Positions 23,075 through 35,062 of a DNA stretch of 64,000 bases are shown here, piece after piece. Origin of the DNA: Humulus lupulus (taxonomy: Eukaryota > Streptophyta > Magnoliopsida > Rosales > Cannabaceae); the NCBI RefSeq assembly GCF_963169125.1, contig NC_084796.1:216900448-216964447 (forward strand), written 5' to 3'. Within the stretch, counting starts at the first letter, position 1, and each line of letters begins with the position of its first letter. Below the pieces are notes generated by a model, which made no database searches, was not told where the DNA came from, and saw only the letters and a list, made by a program, of their open reading frames with translations. A program made the position numbers and the translations under genes.

Positions 23075-26000
23075 TGTAATATCTATTTTCCCAAAAGGGT
23101 AATTTTGTAATTTCGCCACTGAGGGCATTTTTGACTTTTCGCATATTTTTTTTTTAATTTGAGATGCATGAACTTATGATGTCAATAAAATTTCCAAGTT
23201 CTTCGGTGAAATATTTTTTTATGGTAATTAAATCCTGGTATGAGTTTTTTCCAAATAAATAGTTAATTATTTGAATAAAATTAATTATTTATTTAAAAGA
23301 ATATTATTATTAATATTACATAGTAATGGGAAATAATATTCTTGGGATTTATTTTATCATATAGTTTTATTTTTATTATTTTATTTCATAGTTGGAATAT
23401 TATTATTATTTAAATGATTAAATAATAACTTTTCTACATTTTTCGTGAAATGACCATTTTACCCCTTGTTTTGGGTTTGGTAAAATAGCACATCGGGAAA
23501 ATTATCTTTATGGATATTTTTAAGGTTTAAAAATTCTATTTTTCTTATTATTGTTCGAAATATTAAGTATCATTAAAATGGTAATATTTGGCCATTATTG
23601 TTTTTTTTAGAAAAAAAAAATTAAACTAAATTCCCTTTTTTTTAGGGGAGAGATCGGGTAAGTGTTGTTTCCAGCCATTTCGTTTCCTTTTTTCTTTTTC
23701 TCTCATTCAAGACATGATTTTGGGATCCCTTAAAGAGTGGATGACCCTCTAAATCGAGCACACACATGAAAAAGGGCCATTATCGTTTTATTTCAAAGAA
23801 AAAGGGAGAGAGCATCATGTTGGAGTGTGTGATAGTTCTGGGCAGTTTTGAGTGTGTGGGATTGGTTCTTAGGGGCCTAAGGATCATCTTGGACGTGTGA
23901 AAACCAGGTTTAAGGTCCCAGATCAAGATTCACCATTTTTATCCAATAAAATGCAATTTCTTGGATAATTTCGGATTTAAGGAGGCTGGTTTGTTTCTGG
24001 GTTCGTGGAGGCTTGTTTACAAGCTTAGGGGACCCCAAGGATCACTTTTAACGCGAATGAACGGGTTGAAACAGTCCAGTGCAAGAAAACTGCTTTTTAG
24101 CTCCATTTTTGGCAGTACACCAGACTTGAGGAAGACAACTTTGAACGGAGGGCTTCCAACAATTTTCTTGGGTTGAGGATTGCTGCTTTGAGGTGCTGGA
24201 CACGATAGGATCACTCTGCAAGAGAAAGAACCGGACGAAACACATCCAAAATGAAGCCCTAGGCTCACCGGCATCAGAGTGAACTCTAGCGAACCCGATC
24301 TGCGTGTGTTTCTGGAGGTTTTTTTCAATCTCAAAAATTAGTACATTAATTGTAGAGCATTTTCCAACTAGTTTGGTATTTTTCTAATTTTTCTATTAAT
24401 TACTATGATTTATTGAAGTTTAAATAGAGATTGATTATGAAAAATATTTTTATTGTTCAGAAAAATATGAGTTTATGTTTGAATGATTTGTGTATAATTT
24501 AGAATGGCTTTTTATGTTTAGATTTAAGTTTTGATCACGTTTGATCATTTTCTTCAATTATTTGCTTTTAAATGTGTGATTTAAGGAAATGAATGTGGAA
24601 AAATTATTTAAAGTATTCTAAAAAATCTAGGAATTTTTGTATATGTTTAAAATGAGATTCTAAGGCACTCTGTAATTTTTATTTCAAATTTGTATCATTT
24701 ATGTAATTTCGATGATTTATTTGGCTTATTCTATATTTCAATTATGAAAAATACTAATGCTATTGTTCTGAACCCTAGGTAATTTTTTTGTATTACTGTA
24801 TACTAATTTGTTTTTCTATTAAATTAATTAAGAAAAATAGCTATTTTGCCCAAAAAATTCTAAAATAATTTTAGATGTTTATTTTGGATTTTTGAACGTT
24901 TATGTATGTTTAATTTGAATTTTGGGTTGGCTGTATATTTATTTGGATTATTTGGGTTTTATTTGGGAAATTGAGGAAAAATAATTCATAACTATTAAAA
25001 AAAAATTAAATTATTTTTCTGCTCTTATATGAGCCTTTGCTGATTATTTAGGGTTTTGGAAAGTTGGTTGTTAAATTTTGTTGTCATATGAAAATTTTTA
25101 AAAAATTATTGAGTCTTTTATGTAATTATGATATTAAAGGATATTTTGGTAATTTTCACGTAAAAGGTATTTACATGAATTCATGCATTACATTAGAAAC
25201 ATCATTGTTTGTGCATGTGACATTATGGTTTGAACCTTTGTGAAAAATGATTTTAATCTACCTGCCATGCACATTAAAATTACATAGTTAAATATTTTGA
25301 TAATTAGGGTTTTGAAATAAAAACCTAACGCCTATTTTTATTTTCCTTATAATTGGACGTCTAGGAGCTAGCGTCTGTCAAGGTGACATAGCAAGTGGTT
25401 CGAGACATGTCAGTGGACAACGCACTGGTTAAGGTAAGAAGAGTGGACATCTACGCACAAGGTGTACGTTATGCGTACAACCTTGTTTTCTTAGTTGTTT
25501 AATTATGTAATTATATTTGTGACATGAATTGTTGCATTAGATTGGCTAGCATGATGATAGTGCTAGGGATTTTATTTAGTAGACATGCTTAGATGATAGA
25601 GAGGGCGTGCTACTAGACTCTAGCTGCTTGTGTGAGTATAACACTTGCAAGAATTATCTTGGGTGTGTATAACTCAAGATAATAGGATGCCACAATGAAA
25701 TTGTTGAGTGTGAGTATATCGCAGGCAGGGCAATGATGTCTCGACGGAAAGGCCGAGTGTGAGTACAATGCAGGCTAGACTAGCTGCCACAGTGGGAATG
25801 TCGAGTATGAATACAGCGTAGGCAAGGTAGATTACATTTCATGTCCGATCAACATGACTTGTTAGTATTATGTGTGTGGGTATAACACACATTGTGTTAG
25901 TGTGATATTATGTTTATATTGCATGTTGTTAATTGTGAAATTGTTATTTATGTTTATGTTTTCTGGTTTGGAGAGTTATGTCCTACTTAGCTCTTCCTAC

Positions 26001-26339
26001 TAGGCATTAGCTCACAGGTACTCTGTGTGCAAGTAAAGGCAAAGCGAAGAAGTGAGTGGTGGGGGCTCGAGGCGTGGACGGAACATGTTAGAGGTCAGGC
26101 ACAGTTATTTTATGTTTTACAAATGAATGTCATGTTTTTAAATTTTCAGACTTGAACTGTTATTTTCTTACGTTGTTGTTATTAGACCTAGCGTCCAATA
26201 TTTTTATTTTTAAATAATGATATCTCATTTTCTGTTTAAATTTTAAATAAATATTTTATTTTAGTGTCTTGAGGTATTTGTTTGTTTATTATTTTAAACA
26301 GACTCCCTAAGAAACGTCTCGGGAAATCGGGGCAATACA
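23075..26339 (+). mobile_element. Solo Ty3/gypsy LTR of another family in gypsy-A pol
   Basis: 3265 bp from TGTAATATC to GGCAATACA. Flanks are gcgtt (23070-23074) and acgtt (26340-26344), a 5-bp duplication with one mismatch. Removing it restores the pol frame from RT into RNase H. It is longer and more AT-rich than the other LTRs but still carries the shared 'ctaggcattagctcacaggtactctgtgtgcaagtaaaggc' block, split over 26010-26046. No internal retroelement genes. The ORFs at 23961-24334 are LTR noise. Confidence 0.88.
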
Positions 26340-26344
26340 ACGTT

Positions 26345-26790
26345 TGATTACCGCTCCAGTTTTGAGTACTCCAATAGATCAGGAGAAGTTTGTGGTTTAC
26401 TGTGATGCCTCTAGAGAAGGTTTGGGTTGTGTTCTTATGTAGGCAAGGAAGGTGATTTCTTATCCATCATGTCAGTTGAAAGAATATGAACAGAGATACC
26501 CTGCATATGATCTCGAGTTAGCAGCGATGGTATTTGCACTAAAGGTATGGAGGCATTACCTTTATGTGGATAAGTGTGAGATATACACTGACCACAAGAG
26601 CTTGAATTATTTCTTCACATAGAAGGATTTGAGCATGAGACAGAGCTGTTGGTTAGTGTTGTTAAAGGATTATGACTATGAAATCATGTACCATCTAGGG
26701 AAAGCTAGCGTGGTGGCTGATGCCTTAAGTCAGAGAGGTCCGGGATAGTTATTCAGTTCAAAGCAGATATCACGGAGATTAGCAAAGGAT
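26345..26790 (+). pseudogene. pol: gypsy-A RNase H
   Basis: The frame continues the RT: 'VYCDASREGLG' with the first catalytic Asp, 'ELAAMVFALKVWRHYLY' with the catalytic Glu region, 'YTDHKSLNYF' with the next Asp, and 'VVADALSQRG' at the end. TAG stops at about 26440 and 26620 sit where family members have Gln. It is cut at 26795 by copia-B; after that insert the coding sequence continues (ARIEL...) at 32813-32830. Confidence 0.92.
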
Positions 26791-26795
26791 ATAAC

Positions 26796-28066
26796 TGTTA
26801 GGAGTGTGTCCTAAAAGCATGTAAAGACATTTTTTTTTTCTGTGAATAAATAAATACGATGGGTTTATTATTATTGTTATATTTAGATTGTTAAATTATT
26901 GTTTGAATAATTTTGTAAATATCAAAAAAATTCCATATTCATTATTGAGGATGTGATCTTGTATTAGTACGAGAGAATTAAGATCACATGAATGAATAAA
27001 AGTAGTCAACAACAACAAATTAAAGTTATGGAATTCTTTAATTGGAGTTGTAAGTACGGTTTACTGAGTATCATTATGATACAAATAATCTAGATTCGGA
27101 TTATTGATGTGGTAAGACATCTCGGTAAAGGTGCTTTATATAATATGATTATATATGACAAGGACCGATGTGAATTAAAGTATTTATCCAAAAAACCATT
27201 TAACAATAAAGACTTGTAATTCATATCATAACTGATGATCATTTATAGATCAACCTGAATCCTGAGTGTGCATGAACTCCTGTTCATGTTTATTAAATCT
27301 TTTGATTCACTCGTTAAGGTCTCTTCAAAGAATGAGGCTAATGACTTTTGTTTTGGAGATTTAATATCATGGATGGCTGGGAACATGTATCAACAATAAG
27401 GAATCTAATCTTTCCTAACGGATCGTATATTAGTTCCCTTAAGGGTTAATTCTGAAACTGAATGATTTTGAGCTCAAATCTATAATTACATTATAGATTA
27501 ATTATTCACTAGTGAATTAATGGTACTTAAGGAATAAGAAATAAATTAGAAAGGTTAAATGGTAATTCTTCCATTCTAATTTATGAACTAATTAATTAGA
27601 GGGTTGAACTATTGAAAGATGGTTATATCAATGGACGACTTAAGAAAAAGATTTCTGTAAAAGTATATCTATAACATAAAGAGTGCAATTCTGAATTTAT
27701 AGTGGAGTAATATCATAATTAATAAATTAACTATTATAATTAAAGAGTTTAATTATTTAGTTTCAATTTATTGGAGCTTAATGCTATAGGTCCATGGTCC
27801 CCAGAATGGCTCAAACAATCACTGTCAAAGGCAAATACAAAAATGGGTAAAAATGACTTATGTGATAAGTAAAATATTTTTCTATGTATCAAACATAATT
27901 ATTGTTTAATTATGTGTAATTAATTAATTAAGAATTAATTAATTATTTGATTTAACAAAAATATAATTAATTTTGAATTAATTTATTTTTGGGATTTTTG
28001 GTATTTAAATAATAATATAAATTGGGAAAAATCACATGCATGCATATGCATGTGGTACACGTGTGG
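26796..28066 (+). mobile_element. copia-B 5' LTR, truncated at its 3' side
   Basis: Follows the 3' LTR (30901-32171) up to 'cacgtgtgg' and then jumps to internal sequence ('aaaatacttgttatgcaaatac'). Outside the window corresponding to 31045-31559 it is nearly identical to its partner LTR; within that window it differs at roughly 35-40 sites. Confidence 0.93.
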
Positions 28067-30885
28067 AAAATACTTGTTATGCAAATACTTTGGGATAAAC
28101 AAAGTTTACATACTTATAAGGAATGACAAATTTTTATAATTTTGAATTATTTAAAAACAACTAATCCTAGATCTATTAAACTGATTCCGATAGTGATACA
28201 TATCTGTGACACTTGAGATTGGACCATATTGGTCTAGACAGAATAAATAGGCTTGTAAAGGATAGTCCTTTAAGAGAAACATTTAATTGGATCTCTCCCT
28301 ATTTATGAATACTGTCTAGAAAACAAAATGACCAAGAGACCTTTCTCAGCTAAAGGTTCAAGAGCCACAGGACCACTTCAGCTAATACATATGGATTTTG
28401 CAATCCACTTAATGTACAAGCAAGAGGAGGTTGTGAATATTTCGTCACTTTCATTGACAATTATTCCTGATATGATTACCTACATTTAAAGCAAAGAAAA
28501 TCTGAGACTTTTGGAAAGTTCAAATAATTTCAAACAGAGGCTGAAAAGCAATTAGGTATATCACTAAAAGCACTTCGATCTGATCGAGGAAGAGAGTACT
28601 TGGACTGTGAATTCAAGAACCATCTAAGTGAGCATGGCATTCAATTCCAACTCACTACACCTGAAACAACACAGTAAAATGATGTTTCAGAAAATCGGAA
28701 TAGAACGTTATTAGATATGGTTAGACAAATGATGAGTTTTCCATCTTTACCACTGTCATTCAGGGGCTATACGATTCAATGTGCTCTATACACATTGAAT
28801 GATGTTCCACCTAAGTCTATCCAAAAGACATCCATAGAATTATGGAATGGTTGTAAACTTAGTTTACACCATTTTAGAATTTGGGGGTGTCGTGCATACG
28901 TGCTTAAAAGGAAGACCGGGAAGTTGGAAACGTACTCTGAAGTATGTATGTTTGTGGGATATTCCAAAGAGACTAGAGGTGGAATTTTCAATAGTCCAAA
29001 AAGAAAATAAAACATTTGTATTGACAAATGCTACTTTTCTTGAATAAGGCTATGTTAATAACCACAAACCTCACAGTAAGATTGTACTAGAGGAGATGGT
29101 CTCAAATAAAGTCGCAAAGTCACAGTAATAATCAATGAAAAATGACAACAGGAAACTACTAGTTCTAGTCAGAATAGTAGAGAACTTCAATGTAGTGGGA
29201 GGGTTAGTAAGTAATCCACATACTGTGAACACGAAGTTCAAATGCTAGTGTTTGACACACACAAAGACGATCCATTGACATTAGAAGATGCAATGAATCA
29301 TTCTGACAAAGAAAAATGGCAAGAAGCCATGAACCAAGAAATGGAATCGATGTATTCCAATTCAGTCTGGGTTCTTGAAGATCCACCTAAGAATATCAAA
29401 CCCATTGGTTGCAAGTGGATACTCAAGAAGAAAAGAGGAACGAATGGGAAAGTAGAGACTTTCAAAGCAAGGCTTGTAGCAAAAAGGTTACACACAGAAA
29501 GAAAAGGGTTGACTGTGAAGAAACCTTTTCTCCTGTAAGAGGGGTTGACTATGAAGAAACCTTTTCTCCATTAGCCATGCTAAAATCCATTCGTATACTT
29601 TTGTCCATAGCTGCGTGCATGGATTATGAGATTTGGCAAATGGATGTCAAAGCAGCTTTTCTGAATGGTTGCCTTGACAAAACCATTTACATGTCTCAAC
29701 CAGAAGGGTTCGAATTAAAAGATCAAGAGCAAAAGGTTTGCAAGCTTCTTAGGTCCATTCATGGACTCAAACAAGCTTCTAGATCTTGGAATCTTAGATT
29801 TGATGACACAAGAAAAACATTTGGTTGTTGAACAAAATGTTGACGATCTTCGTGTCTATTAAACAAATCAAAGATGGTATAGTAGTATTCCTCGTTCTTT
29901 ATGTTGATGATATCCTACTCATTGTGAATGATGTAGAGACATTATCAAATGTAAAGAACTGGTTAGCTGAACAATTCCAAATGTAAGATTTGGGAGAAGC
30001 CAAGTATGTTCTGGGCATTAAGATTCTTAGAGATAAACAGAACAAAACTTTGGCACTGTCTCAAGCAACTTATTTTGATAAGGTGCTAGAACGCTTTAAT
30101 AAGCAAAACTCCAAAAAGGGTGATATGCCAACCCATTCTGGAGTATTCCTTTCCAAGGAGCAGTGTCCAAAGACACCTCAGGAAAAGGAAGACATGAGAC
30201 AGTATCCCTATGCCTCAGCAGTAGGCAGTCTAATGTACGCCATGTAGTGTACAAGACCTGACATTTGTTATGCAGGAGGGATAGTCAGCCGTTATCAATC
30301 CAATCCTGGATCGAGTCATTGGATTGCAGTGAAGAATATTCTCAAGTATCTTAGAAATACTAGAGATTATATGCTTGTATATTAAAGTGGAGACCTGAAC
30401 CCCACTGGTTACACTGATTCTGATTTTCAATCAGAAAGAGATAGTCAGAAATTGACTTCTGGATCAGTGTTTATTGTTGGAGGAGGAGCATTAATCTGGA
30501 GAAGCATTAAGCAAACCAACATTGCAGACTCCACCGTGGAAGCCGAGTATATAGCGACTTGTGAAGCAGCTATGGAGGCTCTGTGACTCAAAAGGTTCTA
30601 CTCCGATCTGAAAGTTGTTCCAGAATTGGAGAAACCACTTGTTCTTTACTGTGATAACAGTGGAGCAGTGGGCAATTCTAAAGAACCAAGAAGCCACAAG
30701 AGGGGAAATCATATAGAGCGCAAATACCAGTTAGTTAAAGAAATCGTACATAGAGGAGATGTGTCCATTCTGAAGTCGTATCAGAACACAACCTCGCAGA
30801 CCCGTTCACGAAGACGCTTCCAACAAAGCAATTCGAGGGTCATGTACGTAATATGGGATTGAGAGAAATGTCTCACTTGCTTTAA
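28067..30885 (+). pseudogene. pol: copia-B pol: integrase, RT, RNase H
   Basis: Starts in the pre-integrase region ('LRLDHIGLDRINRLVKD', about 28212-28262). The integrase core ('DRGREYLDC' near 28580-28610) and C-terminal part (28717-29040) follow with stops. RT from 29242 has 'YVDDILL' intact near 29897-29920. A 36-bp unit is duplicated in tandem at 29507-29578, adding 12 residues before the 'FSPLAMLKSIRI' block. RNase H at 30400-30885 ('DSTVEAEYIA', 'VLYCDNSGAV'). Stops at 29985, 30246, 30384 and 30585, plus frameshifts. With gag and PBS deleted it could move only in trans, if at all. Confidence 0.92.
29507..29578 (+). repeat. 36-bp tandem duplication inside copia-B RT
   Basis: 'ggttgactrtgaagaaacc...' is present at 29507 and again at 29543, in frame. 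Copia-1 has one copy at the matching place (7939). Confidence 0.9.
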
Positions 30886-30900
30886 GTACAAGTGGGAGAT

Positions 30901-32807
30901 TGTTAGGAGTGTGTCCTAAAAGCATGTAAAAACATTTGTTTTTTCTGTGAATAAATAAATACGATGGGTTTATTATTATTGTTATATTTAGATTGTTAAA
31001 TTATTGTTTGAATAATTTTGTAAATATCAAAAAAATTCCATATTAAATATTGAGGATGTGATCTTGTATTAGTACGAGAGAATTCAGATCACAAGAATGA
31101 ATAAAAATAAACAACAACAACAAATTGAAGTTATGGAATTCTTTAATTGTGGTTGTAAATACGGTTTGCTGAGTATCATGTTGATACAAATAATCTAGAT
31201 TCGGATTATTGATGTGGTAAGACATCTCGGTAAAGGTGCTTTATATAATATGACTATATAAGACATGGATCGATATGAATAAAAGTCTTTATCTAAAAAC
31301 CATTTAATAATAAAGATTTGCAATTCATATCATAACTGATGATCATTTAAAGATCAACCTAAATCCTGAGTGTTCATGAACTCCTGTTTATGTTTATTAA
31401 ATCTTTTGATTCATTCGTTAAGGTCTCTTCATAGAATGAGGCTAATGACTTTTGTTTTGGAGATTTAATATCATGGATGGCTGGGAACATGTATCAACAA
31501 TATAGAATCTAATCTTTCCTAACAGATCGTATATTAGTTCCCTTAAGGGTTAATTCTGGAACTGAATGATTTTGAGCTCAAATCTATAATTACATTATAG
31601 ATTAATTATTCACTAGTGAATTAATGGTACTTAAGGAATAAGAAATAAATTAGAAAGGTTAAATGGTAATTCTTCCATTCTAATTTATGAACTAATTAAT
31701 TAGAGGGTTGAACTATTGAAAGATGGTTATATCAATGGACGACTTAAGAAAAAGATTTCTGTAAAAGTATATCTATAACATAAAGAGTGCAATTCTGAAT
31801 TTATAGTGGAGTAATATCAGAATTAATAAATTAACTATTATAATTAAAGAGTTTAATTATTTAGTTTGAATTTATTGGAGCTTAATGTTATAGGTCCATG
31901 GTCCCCAGAATGGCTTAAACAATCACTGTCAAAGGCAAATACAAAAATGGGTAAAAAGGACTTATGTGATAAGTAAAATATTTTTCTATGTATCAAACAT
32001 AATTATTGTTTAATTATGTGTAATTAATTAATTAAGAATTAATTAATTATTTGATTTAACAAAAATATAATTAATTTTGAATTAATTTATTTTTGGGATT
32101 TTTGGTATTTAAATAATAATAAAAATTGGGAAAAATCACATGCATGCATATGCATGTGGTACACGTGTGGCACAGTGCACATGCACTGTGCTACATGCAT
32201 AAGAGATAGACTTGGTCTCTTGATTCCACAATTTTAGTTATTTAAATATTAAATAAATAATGAGATATTTTGATTTGATTTAAATATTATTATTTAAACA
32301 AAAATCTGATAACTGATCAGTTATTTTGAATTTGTTTAAAATAACAAATATTTTAATATATTGGAGATTATTAAATATTGGATATCAGTTTTCACATAAC
32401 GTAAGTTTTCAGGGATAGAAAAATATCTAGGATTCTCTCAGAGAAAAAGATCAGTGACAAAACAAAGGTCATTGTTCTTCACAAAACCTAGGTCCAAACT
32501 TTATCAGATCTCATGTGTTGAGAATATCTGATAAATAGTTATTGCCTATTATTTGTACAGCGAGCCCACACTCGTTCTTTGGGTGACTGAGAACATTTTG
32601 GAAGATCTTGGTGTGAGATCTCAAGGATTCAGCCATACGAAAAGGTAGCAGCAAGGAAGGACCTGAGGTAATATTTCTATTCTTGTCCTTGATTCAATAT
32701 ATATATGAGTGTGAAGAAGTAGATCTAGAAATATTATGTGATTAATCTGACAATTTAATTGTTGTTCCGCTGCGCATAATCTCTGATTTGATCAATAAAA
32801 ACCAACA
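30901..32807 (+). mobile_element. copia-B 3' LTR, mosaic
   Basis: 1907 bp. Preceded by purine tract 'aagtacaagtgggagat'. The segment 31045-31559 agrees with copia-1's 3' LTR (9438-9952) at all but one site, while the two sides agree with copia-B's own 5' LTR. 'atgcatgcatatgcatgtgg' at 32139-32158 and 'cacagtgcacatgcactgtg' at 32171-32190 are palindromes absent or altered in copia-1. Confidence 0.94.
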
Positions 32808-32830
32808 ATAACCAGAGCAAGGATAGAGTT

Positions 32831-35057
32831 TGTAACGACCCAAATTCACTAATAATGCTTAAGGGCCTTGATTAGTGTGCCGGGAGGGCATAAATGGGAT
32901 TAGAGTGAATATTATTGACTTGAATGTGTGAATATGTGATTAACGATGAGTATATGGTAATTAATGATATTAAGTGATAATATGAATATTTATGTGATAT
33001 ATGTGAGAACCACATTATTTTGTGGCCAGGTTCATAGAGCGCAACTTGAGACGATCCTAGGGTCAGATAGCAGGAAAAGGTCACAACGGGACTTAAGAAA
33101 TGACTTTGGGCAAGTCAGGGGTATTTTAGGTATCGGGTAGCAATTTGGACTATCGGGTCATGGAAATAAATATATGGAGATATATTTGAGGTTAGGATGT
33201 CTAGGCGGGAATATTGGGGGAATTTTACTGTTTTGGCCTCGGGGACGGTTCCGGCACCCCGAGCCGTGGGATTAACTTAATGAGTAAGACAACTTAGGAA
33301 GCCTTTAGAAAATTAGACCGACATTCAGATTACTCTCACTTTCACTCTCAAGGCAGGAAAAACAAAGGAAAGGAAGCTAAGTAAGATTCAAAGGAAAACA
33401 GAGAAATCTGAGGATGTTATTGGGAGATTAAGCTTGATTTTGGAGGCTTAGCTTAGGGCATACTCAAGAACTAAATCAGGGCTAAGGTAAGCACTTGATT
33501 CCCTTTTCTGTGATTAGAACTTCTGGGTTTTCTTGTTGGGTTACTGAGGAAGCTGTGGTTTCATATTTTAAGGCAGAATTAAGGAGGAAATTTGGGGGTT
33601 TTGCTAGGTTTTGGCTTGGTGAAGTGGTTCAGCAGAAGAGGTAAGTTTCAATCCATGATTTAAAGGTTTTAATTTGGATTTGAATGGCTGGTTTGGTTGT
33701 TTATAGCTTTTGGGTTTCAGAAGTTTGAAAGAGGAGTTTAGTGTATGTTAGACTGAGTTTTCTGTGGAATTATGTGGTTTAAGTCACACCAAAGGAGTTG
33801 GAATTAATTGGTTAAGAGTTGGGGAGCTTTGGGATAGTTTAAGGAGAGGTTTCAAGCCTTGAACTGGTAGATTTTCTGGGTTCGAAGGGAAGGGTCGCGG
33901 CTCTGTTCTAGAGCGTTGCGGCCCTAGGATGAAAAAGGGCCAAGGAGGCTCGGCCAAGGGAGGGCGCCGCGGCGCGTGTTTTGTTTGGGATGGCATTGGT
34001 TTTGTTTTGAGGCTAGGGCTGCGGCTAAGCTTCAAGGGCCGCAGCCCTTGGTTGTACACATGAACCTTTGAGGGTTTTAGGCACGGGAAAGTGGTCTAGT
34101 ATGCTCGGGATTGATTTCACCACCGTGCTTGGTAGAATTCGGATTCCCGGGAGTTAGTTTTGTAACCAGAAACCTATATTCGAGTATTAATGGAACTCTA
34201 TACTTTGGTTGTGACTAGGTGATAAAGGCTTAGGCTCGGGACCGGATCGTGCTTGAGGGGCGTTGCTCATAATTCAATAACCGTACAAACTAAAGGTAAG
34301 AAAACTACACCGGTTGAATATTTGAACGGGACTAAGGGCTCCCTAACATAAATGATTGAAAGAATGGTATTATGTCATGTAAACTATAACCAACGGCCTA
34401 AGCGAGCCACGATTAACTTGTGCAATTGGCACGGCTCCGACACTAGTATCCGAGGACAGCTTATTATGCATTGAGCTCGGTTTAAGTGGGCCGGAGTCAG
34501 TGGGTTAAATAGAGGGTGCGGCCTAAGGTGTCGGCCCTAGTATTTGTGTAAATTGCATACTGTATTTGGCTATAGATGAGATTGTTGAATAATCTAAGTG
34601 AAGTTGAAATTGCTTGTACCTTGAATTATGCTTATGTGCTATGGATTTGATAACTGAACATGCTTACTAGAATGTCTGTTTGAGATTGCTATATATGTTG
34701 TGAACGTTGTTTTCTTGCTGGGCCTTGGCTCACGGGTGCTGCGTGGTGCAGGCCACTCAGCCGCTACGGTTGAGGAGATTACAGGGACAAGAGGACCAGA
34801 ACCTTGTATTTTGCCTTAGTATGGCTAATATTTACTTTTAACTATTGGGTTTTGTGAACCAGCTTTTAAACACTGATCTTTTGGGGATCCCTACTGTAAA
34901 CTGTTTATAACTTATAAAATGTAGCTTTTGAGACCAAAATGTCTTTTAACCCTAGAACACTTAAATCATAACACATTTTTAAATTAATGACTTGATTAGC
35001 AAGTCTTGCACTTTATAAGTACACAGTGTAGCGGTCTTGGCTATCCAGGGCGTTATA
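32831..35057 (+). mobile_element. Solo Ty3/gypsy LTR in gypsy-A, TSD GAGTT
   Basis: 2227 bp, TGTAACGACCCAAATTC...GGGCGTTATA; the terminal CA has become TA. Perfect GAGTT at 32826-32830 and 35058-35062. Carries the shared block 'tcttgctgggccttggctcacgggtgctgcgtggtgcagg' (34713-34752) and GC-rich words 'gggtcgcggc' and 'gcgccgcggcgcg' at 33894-33980. It sits only 18 bp after the copia-B TSD. Confidence 0.94.
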
Positions 35058-35062
35058 GAGTT

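Larger units (their letters stand above)
26796..32807 (+). mobile_element. Ty1/copia element 'copia-B', internally deleted, TSD ATAAC
   Basis: Perfect ATAAC at 26791-26795 and 32808-32812; starts TGTTAGGAGTG and ends CCAACA. It is 6012 bp long. The 5' LTR is cut at 28066 and fused directly to sequence equivalent to position 6507 of copia-1, so PBS, gag and protease are gone. Integrase, RT and RNase H remain as pseudogenes, then a full 1907-bp 3' LTR. Same family as copia-1. Confidence 0.95.

Noticed and set aside
23961..24334. Overlapping frames of 65-112 codons
   Set aside because: Inside the solo LTR 23075-26339; opposite-strand shadows of each other without motifs.
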